Source of the DNA: an uncultured Alphaproteobacteria bacterium
Lineage (GTDB): Bacteria; Pseudomonadota; Alphaproteobacteria; RF32; CAG-239
Direction of reading: 5' to 3'
DNA: 29,771 nt
Assembly (NCBI GenBank): GCA_944392185.1
Contig: CALXVW010000046.1
Location: 1-29,771 of the forward strand
Below the pieces are notes generated by a model. The model searched no databases. It was given only the letters and a program-made list of their open reading frames with translations, and had not been told where the DNA came from. Position numbers and translations under genes: made by a program. How positions within the stretch are numbered: position 1 is the first letter of the stretch; each line of letters begins with the position of its first letter. This document shows positions 22,870 through 29,771 of this stretch, one piece after another.

Positions 22870-23217
22870 TTAAAGCATTTGTTTTTCTATCCACGCCATA
22901 ATTAGGTCCACCAAATAGTCCTGTTGTTCCTCACTAAGTGAGCCATAAGGAGAAAAATGGTGCCATTTGCAAATGCATTGGCGACAGCAGCAAGCGGTGG
23001 CGTGTTGAGCAATAAAGACCGGATGTCCGCGCATAGGTGTTTGTTTACCGTCATTATGGGGATTAGCCGGGGCGATTCGTTTGGCAATAAAATCTTGAGC
23101 GTGTTGTTTAATGGTGTTATAGCCTTTTGCCAAGACATAAGCCTTATCTTTTTCACTCAAATGAAAACGGTGTCTGAAATTAGATGAAGAAAGTTTTTGT
23201 AAAACATCCTGATACAT
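22870..23217 (-). CDS. DUF4186-family protein with a Cys/His cluster
   Basis: This 115-residue protein matches what I know of DUF4186 along its whole length: NFRHRFHLSEKDKAYVLAKG, NDGKQTPMRGHPVFIAQHAT, and an ending in YLVDLIMAWIEKQM. The segment QHATACCCRQCICKWHH (H72, C76-C78, C81, C83, H86, H87) looks like a metal-binding site. The function of the family is unknown. The protein has no signal or membrane segment and is probably cytoplasmic. It starts five bases after the MATE exporter stop, without a clear Shine-Dalgarno site of its own, so translation is likely coupled to the exporter. Confidence 0.85.
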   Translation of the reverse strand: MYQDVLQKLSSSNFRHRFHLSEKDKAYVLAKGYNTIKQHAQDFIAKRIAPANPHNDGKQTPMRGHPVFIAQHATACCCRQCICKWHHFSPYGSLSEEQQDYLVDLIMAWIEKQML

Positions 23218-23222
23218 GAGAG

Positions 23223-24548
23223 CTACACTGTTTTATGATGCCATTTTTTGCATTTTAAGTAAACAAAAGTAAGTATTGCAAGAATAATGTTGTATGAATA
23301 ATCACAAGTCCAGCAAATAAAGAGATCAGCTTTCAAATAAATAACCACGTACCATACATTCACCATATAAACGGCAAGCGCAATAAATTCCATATACATT
23401 GCGCTTTTGGTTTGTCCGGTGCCGGAAACGACACTAAGCCAAATTATTCCCGGAACCAAGGTTATAAAAGAGGCAAGGGAAGCATAATATGGCAAGATTG
23501 CCTGATCAATTAATAAATTGTCATCTGTATATATTCGTAAAATAGCCCGCGGAAATAAGCACATAATAGTCAGAAGAACAAAGCCTGAAGCATAAGCGAT
23601 TTTAATGATTCGCTTAGATGTAGGGATCACTTCATCAGTTTTTTTGAGGCCGATAAGATTGCTGGTGAGAGTATTTGCAGAGGCTCCCAGAGCAGAAACA
23701 ATCATATAAGGAAATACGGAAATACTTCTTAAAATATTTGAAATCGCCAAAGGAACTTCCCCCAAATGCTCAACCGCGATTAAAAACAAGAACCACGTAA
23801 TCATAGAGACAAAATATTGCAACATGGTCCAGACGGACAGATCTAAAATTTTTATCAAAATTTTAGGGTTCCAAATTGTTATTTTATTAAAACCGTATTT
23901 TTTTAAATCAATGTAAAAAAGTATGTAAAAGACAAAGTAAAAAGTGCCCAAAGCTTCAGAGATAACGGAGGCGAGAGCGGAGCCCTTTATGCCCATTTCA
24001 GGAAAGCCGCATTTTCCGAAGATGAGGGCATAATCAAACACAACATTAGCAATAAGAGTTATAACGGCATTCCATGTTAAAATTTTGGTTTGGGTAATTC
24101 CGATAAAGAAAGATCTGAGTATGACAATAGGAAAAGCAAATAAGAAACCAAAGATTCTGATATTGAGATAGTCTAAAGATTTTGCATAAACAGCATCGGA
24201 AGAAATCATATTTTTTAAAAACGACGGGGCTAAAACAAAGATTAATGCAATGATAATAATTGCCGCGGCTATCAAAAAGAAAGTTCCTTGGTAAATAACC
24301 GAACCGATCTTATCAAAATCAGATTCGCCGTTGCGTCTGGCAACAATGATTTGGACGCCGATTCCAAATCCCAAAGCAAGCATAAAAATCATGACATAGA
24401 AAACACCGGCCAAGGCGGAGGCTCCGAGTTCCACGGCGCCCAAGCGTCCTAAAAAAGCGGTGTCGGTAACGCCGATGAGTTGCTGAATAATGAGTCCGAA
24501 TAAGATCGGCCAAGAGATATCAAATATTTTTTGGTAAGAATACGTCAT
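23223..24548 (-). CDS. MATE-family efflux transporter
   Basis: This 441-residue inner-membrane protein has about twelve membrane segments in two MatE halves. Typical segments are WPILFGLIIQQLIGVTDTAF followed by LGRLGAVELGASALAG, and FGIGVQIIVARRNGE. In the second half ISNILRSISVFPYMIVSALG and GTGQTKSAMYMEFIAL match the family. MATE proteins export cationic or lipid-linked compounds using a proton or sodium gradient. The start at 24548 (MTYSYQKIF) is chosen because the longer frame from 24647 runs into the divergent gene and adds a tail unlike the family. The ribosome site is weak (AGTGG). The DUF4186 gene follows within five bases. Confidence 0.88.
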   Translation of the reverse strand: MTYSYQKIFDISWPILFGLIIQQLIGVTDTAFLGRLGAVELGASALAGVFYVMIFMLALGFGIGVQIIVARRNGESDFDKIGSVIYQGTFFLIAAAIIIIALIFVLAPSFLKNMISSDAVYAKSLDYLNIRIFGFLFAFPIVILRSFFIGITQTKILTWNAVITLIANVVFDYALIFGKCGFPEMGIKGSALASVISEALGTFYFVFYILFYIDLKKYGFNKITIWNPKILIKILDLSVWTMLQYFVSMITWFLFLIAVEHLGEVPLAISNILRSISVFPYMIVSALGASANTLTSNLIGLKKTDEVIPTSKRIIKIAYASGFVLLTIMCLFPRAILRIYTDDNLLIDQAILPYYASLASFITLVPGIIWLSVVSGTGQTKSAMYMEFIALAVYMVNVWYVVIYLKADLFICWTCDYSYNIILAILTFVYLKCKKWHHKTV

Positions 24549-24627
24549 GGTTAACCACTTTTTTAAGCTAATACATATAATATACTCACAAAGATGATAA
24601 AAGCCAAGTCTAAAAAGGTGGAAAATT

Positions 24628-25929
24628 TTGTTTGGTTTTGGTAGCAAAAAAATAACTTCGGTGGAGACATATCAAAAAGGAGATTTTATTTCAGCGCGCA
24701 AAATAGCTTTTGCGGAGGTGAAAAAAAATCCACAAAATATCAACTCATTATTGGTAATCGGTAATAGTTTTTATATTGAGGGAAATTACGAAAAAGCCGA
24801 TGAATATTACCAAAAAATTTTAAGACTAGATTCGGAAAATTTTGAGGCGTTGGTAAATCACGGAGAAGTTTTGTTGCGCCAAAAAAAATATGCTGAAGCA
24901 GAAAAATTTTCTCAAGTTCTAAAAGATTCGGTTGCAGGTGTTTTCTTAAAAGCAAAAATTGATTTTGAGGAAGAAAAATATAAAGAAGCACAAGATGGAT
25001 TATTAGAAGTTGTTAAACAAAATAAATCTGATTTTTGGGCGTGGAATTTGTTGTCGCAAGCGGCTCAAAAAAACGGTGATGTGGCGCTGGCATTGGAAAG
25101 TGCCTGGCAAGCAATAAAACAAAGCGGCGGAGAGGATTCTCAGCATTTGAATATGGCATATGCCTTGTATGAAATTGCCTCTGAAATCGGGGCAGAAAAA
25201 GTGTTGCCTTATTTAAAAAAATGGCATGAAGAATATACAGAAAACAGTATTGTTAAGCAGAGTTGGAATGCCTTTTTTCCGAGTGAAACTTTTATAAAAT
25301 CAGATATCAATTATGTGCAAAAAGTGTTTGATAATTTTGCGGATTCTTTTGATGAAACTCTTGACGGTCTGGATTACAAAGTTCCGCAAATTATTGCCGA
25401 AGAAATCAAGAAATATAGTATAGATTTTTTACCCAAAAATCCACGCGTTTTAGATGCCGGTTGCGGCACCGGATTATGTTCAAAATATTTGGATTCTGCA
25501 CTAAAAAAATACCAATTATATGGCGTTGATATATCAACCCAAATGCTGGAAAAGGCAGCACAAAGAGGGCTATATAAAAAGCTAGAAAAAGATGATATGG
25601 AAAGCTATTTGATAAAGCAAAGAAACAAGTTTGATTTAATTATTGCGGCAGATGTTTTGACCTATTTCGGAGCATTGGAAAATGTATTTTGCGCTTGTTT
25701 TAAAAGCCTTGCGGAGAGAGGAATAATGGTTTTTAGCATCAGTAAAAATGAAAAAGATTCTATCTCGTGGCAACAGCATTTTTCAGGGCGTTTTGTGCAT
25801 GGAGAAAAGTATGTGCAAAAGGTATTGAAACAAAGCGGATTCCAAGAAGCGATTTTTAAGCCGTGTGTTTTGAGAAAAGAAGGTGAAAAAGATGTTCTTG
25901 GGTGGGTTGTAACCGCTTTCAAAAAATAA
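24628..25929 (+). CDS. TPR-containing class I SAM-dependent methyltransferase
   Basis: This is a 433-residue two-part protein. Residues 1-205 hold tetratricopeptide-like helices (for example INSLLVIGNSFYIEGNYEKA at about 38-57, then EALVNHGEVLLRQKKYAEAE). Residues about 230-433 are a Rossmann-fold methyltransferase, with motif I VLDAGCGTG (274-282), the acidic ribose contact D301 in YGVDIS, and a DLIIAADVLTYFG strand. The linker VFDNFADSFDETL is typical of TPR-linked methyltransferases of the COG4976 type. The substrate is unknown. The TPR part probably selects a protein partner. The start is a TTG at 24628, with AAGGTGG just upstream. It diverges from the MATE gene and ends at a strong terminator. 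Confidence 0.85.
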   Translation: MFGFGSKKITSVETYQKGDFISARKIAFAEVKKNPQNINSLLVIGNSFYIEGNYEKADEYYQKILRLDSENFEALVNHGEVLLRQKKYAEAEKFSQVLKDSVAGVFLKAKIDFEEEKYKEAQDGLLEVVKQNKSDFWAWNLLSQAAQKNGDVALALESAWQAIKQSGGEDSQHLNMAYALYEIASEIGAEKVLPYLKKWHEEYTENSIVKQSWNAFFPSETFIKSDINYVQKVFDNFADSFDETLDGLDYKVPQIIAEEIKKYSIDFLPKNPRVLDAGCGTGLCSKYLDSALKKYQLYGVDISTQMLEKAAQRGLYKKLEKDDMESYLIKQRNKFDLIIAADVLTYFGALENVFCACFKSLAERGIMVFSISKNEKDSISWQQHFSGRFVHGEKYVQKVLKQSGFQEAIFKPCVLRKEGEKDVLGWVVTAFKK

Positions 25930-25930
25930 A

Positions 25931-25958
25931 AAAAGTTCCGCAAATAACGGAACTTTTT
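25931..25958. terminator. Bidirectional terminator between the TPR-methyltransferase and DUF2934 genes
   Basis: AAAAGTTCCG (25931-25940) and CGGAACTTTT (25948-25957) form a perfect stem with outer A and T runs. Confidence 0.88.
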
Positions 25959-25986
25959 TCATAAATTTTCAACGCAAAAAATCGAA

Positions 25987-26238
25987 CTATTTAGAAGATT
26001 TTTTAGCAGAAGAAGACTTAGAAGAAGCAGATACTTTCTTAGCAGAAGAAGACTTCTTGGCAGAAGAAGATTTGCAAGAAGAAGAGCTGCTTTTTTTGCA
26101 GCAGTTAGACTTTTTGCAATTGTTGATCTGCTCAACAGCCATAGACCAGAAATATTCATCCTGACCCTGCGGACATCCGGCATTTTGCCAAATGAAATAA
26201 GCTGCCTCTTGGATAGCTTTTTCGTTGTTTTTCATCAT
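25987..26238 (-). CDS. Small DUF2934 protein with a Cys/Ser/Lys-rich tail
   Basis: This 83-residue paralogue of the 6126-6437 product has the same N-terminal segment (IQEAAYFIWQNAGCPQGQ, then EYFWSMAVEQ). Its tail contains only Cys, Asn, Lys, Ser, Ala and Val, in strings such as NNCKKSNCCKKSSSSS and repeated SSSAKK. The tail DNA is a run of near-identical aag/tct-type codons and could slip during replication. The start at 26238 is set by GGAG eight bases before ATGATG. The longer frame from 26271 has no such site. The tail is basic and could bind nucleic acid or polyphosphate. The clustered cysteines could bind metal. Both are inference. Confidence 0.7.
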   Translation of the reverse strand: MMKNNEKAIQEAAYFIWQNAGCPQGQDEYFWSMAVEQINNCKKSNCCKKSSSSSCKSSSAKKSSSAKKVSASSKSSSAKKSSK

Positions 26239-26276
26239 AATCAAAACTCCAAATAAAAGTTCGGTAAACACTACCT

Positions 26277-26304
26277 AATATACAATCAAAAATTTATCCG
26301 TCAA
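26277..26304 (-). promoter_or_regulatory. Promoter of the second DUF2934 gene
   Basis: On the minus strand, TTGACG (26299-26304), a 16-bp spacer and TATATT (26277-26282) lie about 40 bp before the start codon. Confidence 0.6.
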
Positions 26305-26364
26305 CACTAAAAGCAACAAAATCAAAAAATAGTGAAATATTTTCTAAAATGAGAGTCAAAAAGC

Positions 26365-26393
26365 TTGCAATTAAGCAGATAAAATTTTATAGA
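26365..26393 (+). promoter_or_regulatory. Promoter of glgB
   Basis: TTGCAA (26365-26370), a 17-bp spacer and TATAGA (26388-26393) lie about 65 bp before glgB. Confidence 0.55.
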
Positions 26394-26459
26394 TAATTAA
26401 AGCGATTTTGATAAATCACGCAACTGAAGAATTATGTTGTTAATTTTAAGGAAATACAG

Positions 26460-28652
26460 ATGGAAAACTTATTATCAAAAGAAGAATTGGAAGCCGTCAT
26501 TAATGGAGACCATGGTAACGTATTTGCCGTTTTGGGTATCCATAAAGACAAGGGAAGCAAAGAAGTTTTTATCCGCACCTATCAACCGCACACCAACAAA
26601 ATAGAGTTGTTGGATCCAGAAGGCAATTCCTTAGGATTAATGACCAAGATTGATGATAGAGGATTCTACCAAATCAACCTCGGAAAGATAGAAAATTTTG
26701 CCTATAAATTCAGAATAGAAAACGACATGGGTGTTACCTATGAGGCGGAAGATCCATACCGTTTTCCATCTATTTTGGGTGATATGGATATCTACCTTTT
26801 GGCCGAGGGAAATCACCTCGATATGTATAAAAAATTAGGTGCGCATCCGGCGGAGCTAAATGGCGTTAAAGGTGTTAGTTTTGCAGTCTGGGCGCCCAAT
26901 GCCAAACGTGTCAGCGTTGTTGGCGGATTCAACAATTGGGACGGTCGTGTCAATGCCATGCGCAAACATCCGACCTGCGGCGTCTGGGATATTTTTATTC
27001 CCGGTATTCATGAAGGAGAGTTGTATAAATATGAACTAAAAACTCAAGACGGTTCTATTTTGGTAAAAGCCGATCCGCTTGCGTTTTATTCTGAAAAAAG
27101 ACCCAATACGGCATCCATAGTTTATGATATCAATCATTATGATTGGGAAGATCAAAATTGGATGAATTATCGCGAAGAACATAATTCATTTGATAAGCCG
27201 ATGTCTATTTATGAGGTGCATTTAGGCTCTTGGCGGCGTAAAGACAACAATGAGTATTTAACCTATCGGGAGCTGGCGGATACCTTGATCCCATATGTTG
27301 TTAACATGGGCTTTACCCATGTGGAATTTTTGCCTTTGGCAGAGCACCCGTTTGATGGTTCTTGGGGATATCAGGTTATTGGTATGTTTGCACCCACCAG
27401 CCGCTTTGGTACACCGGATGATTTTAGGTATTTGATAGATAAATTCCACCAAGCAGGCATATCTGTAATTATGGATTGGGTACCGGCCCACTTTCCCAAA
27501 GACGGGCACGGTCTAAATGAATTTGACGGCACACACCTTTATGAACACGCTGATCCGAGAAAGGGAGAGCACACCGATTGGGGCACCAAGATTTATAACT
27601 ACGGCCGCACCGAAGTTATGAACTTTTTGTGCGCGAGTGCTATTTATTGGCTCAAAGAATTCCACATTGACGGCCTGCGCGTAGACGCGGTTGCTTCAAT
27701 GCTGTATTTGGATTATTCTCGCAAGAACGGCGAATGGATTCCCAATATTTACGGTGGCAATGAAAACATAGAGGCGATAGCCTTTTTGCGCCGCATGAAT
27801 GAGCTTGCGTATTCACAAGTTAAGGGAGCTTTTACGGTGGCGGAAGAATCAACGGCTTGGCCGATGGTTTCACGCCCGACCTCAATGGGCGGACTTGGTT
27901 TTGGCTATAAGTGGAATATGGGCTGGATGAATGATACACTAAAGTATATTTCGCATGATCCCGTTCATAGAAAATATCACCACGGTATGCTGACATTTGG
28001 TCTGCTCTATGCGTTTAATGAGAACTTTATTTTGCCGATTTCGCACGATGAAGTTGTTCACGGCAAAGGCTCAATGCTATCAAAAATGCCCGGTGATGAA
28101 TGGCAAAAATTTGCAAACTTAAGGGCATATTACGGATTCATGTATACACATCCGGGCAAAAAACTTTTGTTCATGGGATGTGAGTTCGGCCAAGACTGGG
28201 AGTGGAATTCGGAAGAAGGGCTGCGTTGGTTTTTGCTTGATTATCCGATGTATAAAGGTATGCAAAATTGCGTTCGCGATTTGAACTTAATGTACAAGGG
28301 AAATGCTCCTTTGTATCAGCAAGATTTTGACTATCGTGGATTCGAGTGGATAGATCACTCCAACTCGGATGACAGCGTCATTTCCTATATGCGTAAAGGT
28401 TATGCTCCGGGAGATTATTTGATTGTTGTTTCAAACTTTACACCGGTTGTAAGAGAAGGGTATCGGATAGGTGTTCCGGAAAATTGCAGATATCAAGAAA
28501 TTTTTAACAGTGATGATGTAAACTACTGGGGAAGCGGTGTTAAGAATGAAGGCTTTATGCAAGCAATCGAAGGCGAATGGAATAATAAACCATACTCGAT
28601 TCAGTTAAGATTACCGCCGCTTGCAACGATAGTGATTAAACCGATAAGATAA
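26460..28652 (+). CDS. glgB: 1,4-alpha-glucan branching enzyme GlgB
   Basis: This 730-residue GH13 enzyme is of normal GlgB length. It has an N-terminal module (about 1-110), a CBM48 domain (about 125-220, with FAVWAPNAKRVSVVGGFNNW), the catalytic barrel (about 250-610) and a C-terminal beta domain. Catalytic residues are visible as nucleophile D409 (GLRVDAVASM), acid/base E462 (TVAEESTAWP) and D530 (PISHDEVVHGKGSM), each offset by four from the E. coli enzyme. GlgB moves chain ends to make alpha-1,6 branches in glycogen. AAGGAA before the ATG supports the start, and a promoter lies upstream. glgX follows after 17 bp, so a glycogen operon begins here and runs out of the window. Confidence 0.97.
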   Translation: MENLLSKEELEAVINGDHGNVFAVLGIHKDKGSKEVFIRTYQPHTNKIELLDPEGNSLGLMTKIDDRGFYQINLGKIENFAYKFRIENDMGVTYEAEDPYRFPSILGDMDIYLLAEGNHLDMYKKLGAHPAELNGVKGVSFAVWAPNAKRVSVVGGFNNWDGRVNAMRKHPTCGVWDIFIPGIHEGELYKYELKTQDGSILVKADPLAFYSEKRPNTASIVYDINHYDWEDQNWMNYREEHNSFDKPMSIYEVHLGSWRRKDNNEYLTYRELADTLIPYVVNMGFTHVEFLPLAEHPFDGSWGYQVIGMFAPTSRFGTPDDFRYLIDKFHQAGISVIMDWVPAHFPKDGHGLNEFDGTHLYEHADPRKGEHTDWGTKIYNYGRTEVMNFLCASAIYWLKEFHIDGLRVDAVASMLYLDYSRKNGEWIPNIYGGNENIEAIAFLRRMNELAYSQVKGAFTVAEESTAWPMVSRPTSMGGLGFGYKWNMGWMNDTLKYISHDPVHRKYHHGMLTFGLLYAFNENFILPISHDEVVHGKGSMLSKMPGDEWQKFANLRAYYGFMYTHPGKKLLFMGCEFGQDWEWNSEEGLRWFLLDYPMYKGMQNCVRDLNLMYKGNAPLYQQDFDYRGFEWIDHSNSDDSVISYMRKGYAPGDYLIVVSNFTPVVREGYRIGVPENCRYQEIFNSDDVNYWGSGVKNEGFMQAIEGEWNNKPYSIQLRLPPLATIVIKPIR

Positions 28653-28669
28653 AAAGAAAAGAGGTACAC

Positions 28670-29771
28670 ATGGCAAAATTCAAAACCTCGGAAGGAAGAG
28701 TCAGCCCGCTGGGGGCGACATATGACGGAAAAGGAGTGAATTTTGCCTTGTTCTCGGCCCATGCCACTAAGGTTGAACTTTGCCTTTTTGATGTTTCCGG
28801 TTCGGAAGAACTTGAGCGTTATGAGATTTTAACCAACGACAACAATATTTGGCATATTTATCTGGAAGACGCCAAGCCGGATTTGGTTTATGGATATAGG
28901 GTTTATGGTCCCTATAGGCCGGCAGAAGGTTTCCGCTTTAATCCCAATAAATTGCTGATAGATCCTTATGGCAAAAAATTGGTTGGTAAGCTGATTTGGA
29001 ATAAAGCAATTTTTGGCTACGATGTAGATAGTCCGGATAAAGATTTGTCTTTTAGCACACTGGATTCCGCACCCTATGTTCCCAAATCGGTTGTAGTGGA
29101 TGGCAGTTATGATTGGACGGGAGATGTTAAGCCGGCACATAAGTTTGAAGACACAATAATCTACGAGACCCAATTGCGTGGCTATACGATGTTGCAGCCC
29201 TCTGTGCCGGATGCCAAAAGGGGAACCTTTGCCGGTTTTGCACACAGCTCCGTGATTAATTACATCAAATGGTTGGGAGTGACGGCAGTAGAATTTTTAC
29301 CAATCCATGCGTTTTTTGGCAACCGGCACAAAAAAGGCTATATTACGGATAATTACTGGGGATATGAGAGTTTTAGCTTTTTTGCGCCGGAGCAATCTTA
29401 TCTTTCAGGTAATGACTTAAATGAGATAAAGGATTTGGTAAAAACCATGCACCAACATGGTTTGGAAGTGATTTTGGATGTTGTCTACAATCACACCGGT
29501 GAGGGCAACCACATGGGGCCCACCTTGTGTTATCGGGGAATAGACAACAGCTCTTACTACATTTTGAATTCGGAAAATAAGCGCTACTATTATGATACCA
29601 CCGGGTGCGGAGCGTCTTTTAATGTTCAAAACCCCAATGTCTTGAGGTTGGTGATGGATTCTCTGCGCTATTGGGTTCAGGAAATGCACGTTGATGGTTT
29701 CAGGTTTGACCTGGCGCCGACATTATCGCGTCAGCATAATAACTTTACGCAAGAAAGCGGTTTTATGTACG
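28670..29771 (+). CDS. glgX: Glycogen debranching enzyme GlgX (3' partial)
   Basis: The frame is open from the ATG at 28670 to the window edge (367 codons). The protein begins with a CBM48 domain (about 10-110, with GVNFALFSAHATKVELCLFD and the GYRVYGPY motif). The GH13 barrel opens with ETQLRGYTMLQPSVP and RGTFAGFAH. Barrel motifs present are DVVYNHTGEGN and the nucleophile strand HVDGFRFDLAPTL. The remaining catalytic residues lie beyond the window. GlgX cuts alpha-1,6 branches, mainly of short limit-dextrin chains. GAGG at 28661-28664 supports the start. The 17-bp gap after glgB indicates one operon. About half of the usual 650-700 residues are visible. Confidence 0.93.
   Translation, partial: MAKFKTSEGRVSPLGATYDGKGVNFALFSAHATKVELCLFDVSGSEELERYEILTNDNNIWHIYLEDAKPDLVYGYRVYGPYRPAEGFRFNPNKLLIDPYGKKLVGKLIWNKAIFGYDVDSPDKDLSFSTLDSAPYVPKSVVVDGSYDWTGDVKPAHKFEDTIIYETQLRGYTMLQPSVPDAKRGTFAGFAHSSVINYIKWLGVTAVEFLPIHAFFGNRHKKGYITDNYWGYESFSFFAPEQSYLSGNDLNEIKDLVKTMHQHGLEVILDVVYNHTGEGNHMGPTLCYRGIDNSSYYILNSENKRYYYDTTGCGASFNVQNPNVLRLVMDSLRYWVQEMHVDGFRFDLAPTLSRQHNNFTQESGFMY

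Noticed and set aside
24549..24647. Longer N-terminus for the MATE exporter
   Set aside because: It overlaps the divergent methyltransferase start and adds a segment not seen in MATE proteins.

Overview
The window looks like a chromosomal segment of an AT-rich alphaproteobacterium, probably from one of the small-genome host- or gut-associated lineages related to Rhodospirillales. This placement is an inference from gene content. FzlA (the GST-like FtsZ partner), FlaF, an FtsB-like protein next to an M23 peptidase/bactofilin pair, a NodT-type outer membrane lipoprotein and a sigma-54 site before the hook gene are together typical of Alphaproteobacteria. I see no phage, transposase, CRISPR or plasmid genes. 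Most genes are ordinary chromosomal genes with clear Shine-Dalgarno sites and rho-independent terminators, several of which lie between convergent genes and can work in both directions.

Layout. 1-2100: end of an FtsB-like division gene, a terminator, then a two-gene cell-shape module (membrane-anchored M23 peptidase plus bactofilin). 2100-6120: flagellar genes, namely a 720-residue flagellin whose middle is a predicted beta-helix, a hook protein gene (flgE) behind a sigma-54-type promoter, and a GtrA-like membrane protein in the same transcript. 6120-7250: a small DUF2934 gene, a gene-free tandem repeat of about 215 bp, and tRNA-Phe. 7250-10400: a DegT-family sugar aminotransferase, mlaA-mlaC (outer-membrane lipid asymmetry) and a small membrane protein. 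10400-11140: a lipoprotein gene and an unassigned structured RNA with its own promoter and terminator. 11140-14260: a GT4 glycosyltransferase and thrS on the minus strand. 14260-20150: a complete RND tripartite efflux operon (adaptor, pump, NodT-type channel). 20080-22150 on the minus strand: a type-3 solute-binding protein, fzlA and a small lipoprotein whose 3' end overlaps the channel gene. 22250-22870: flaF and tRNA-Leu(CAA). 22870-26240: a MATE exporter with a DUF4186 gene, a TPR-methyltransferase and a second DUF2934 gene. 26460 to end: glgB and the first part of glgX (glycogen branching and debranching).

How the genes fit together. Envelope and division genes dominate: FtsB, FzlA, M23/bactofilin, MlaA/MlaC, the RND pump, the glycosyltransferase and the DegT enzyme. 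The flagellin, hook and FlaF genes indicate a motile cell whose filament surface may be decorated by the beta-helix insert. The items most worth a second look are the beta-helix flagellin, the structured RNA at 10845-11048 (minus strand), and the tandem repeat beside tRNA-Phe, whose units each carry a tRNA-like 3' end followed by a terminator. No single gene cluster here looks like a new defence or biosynthetic system.
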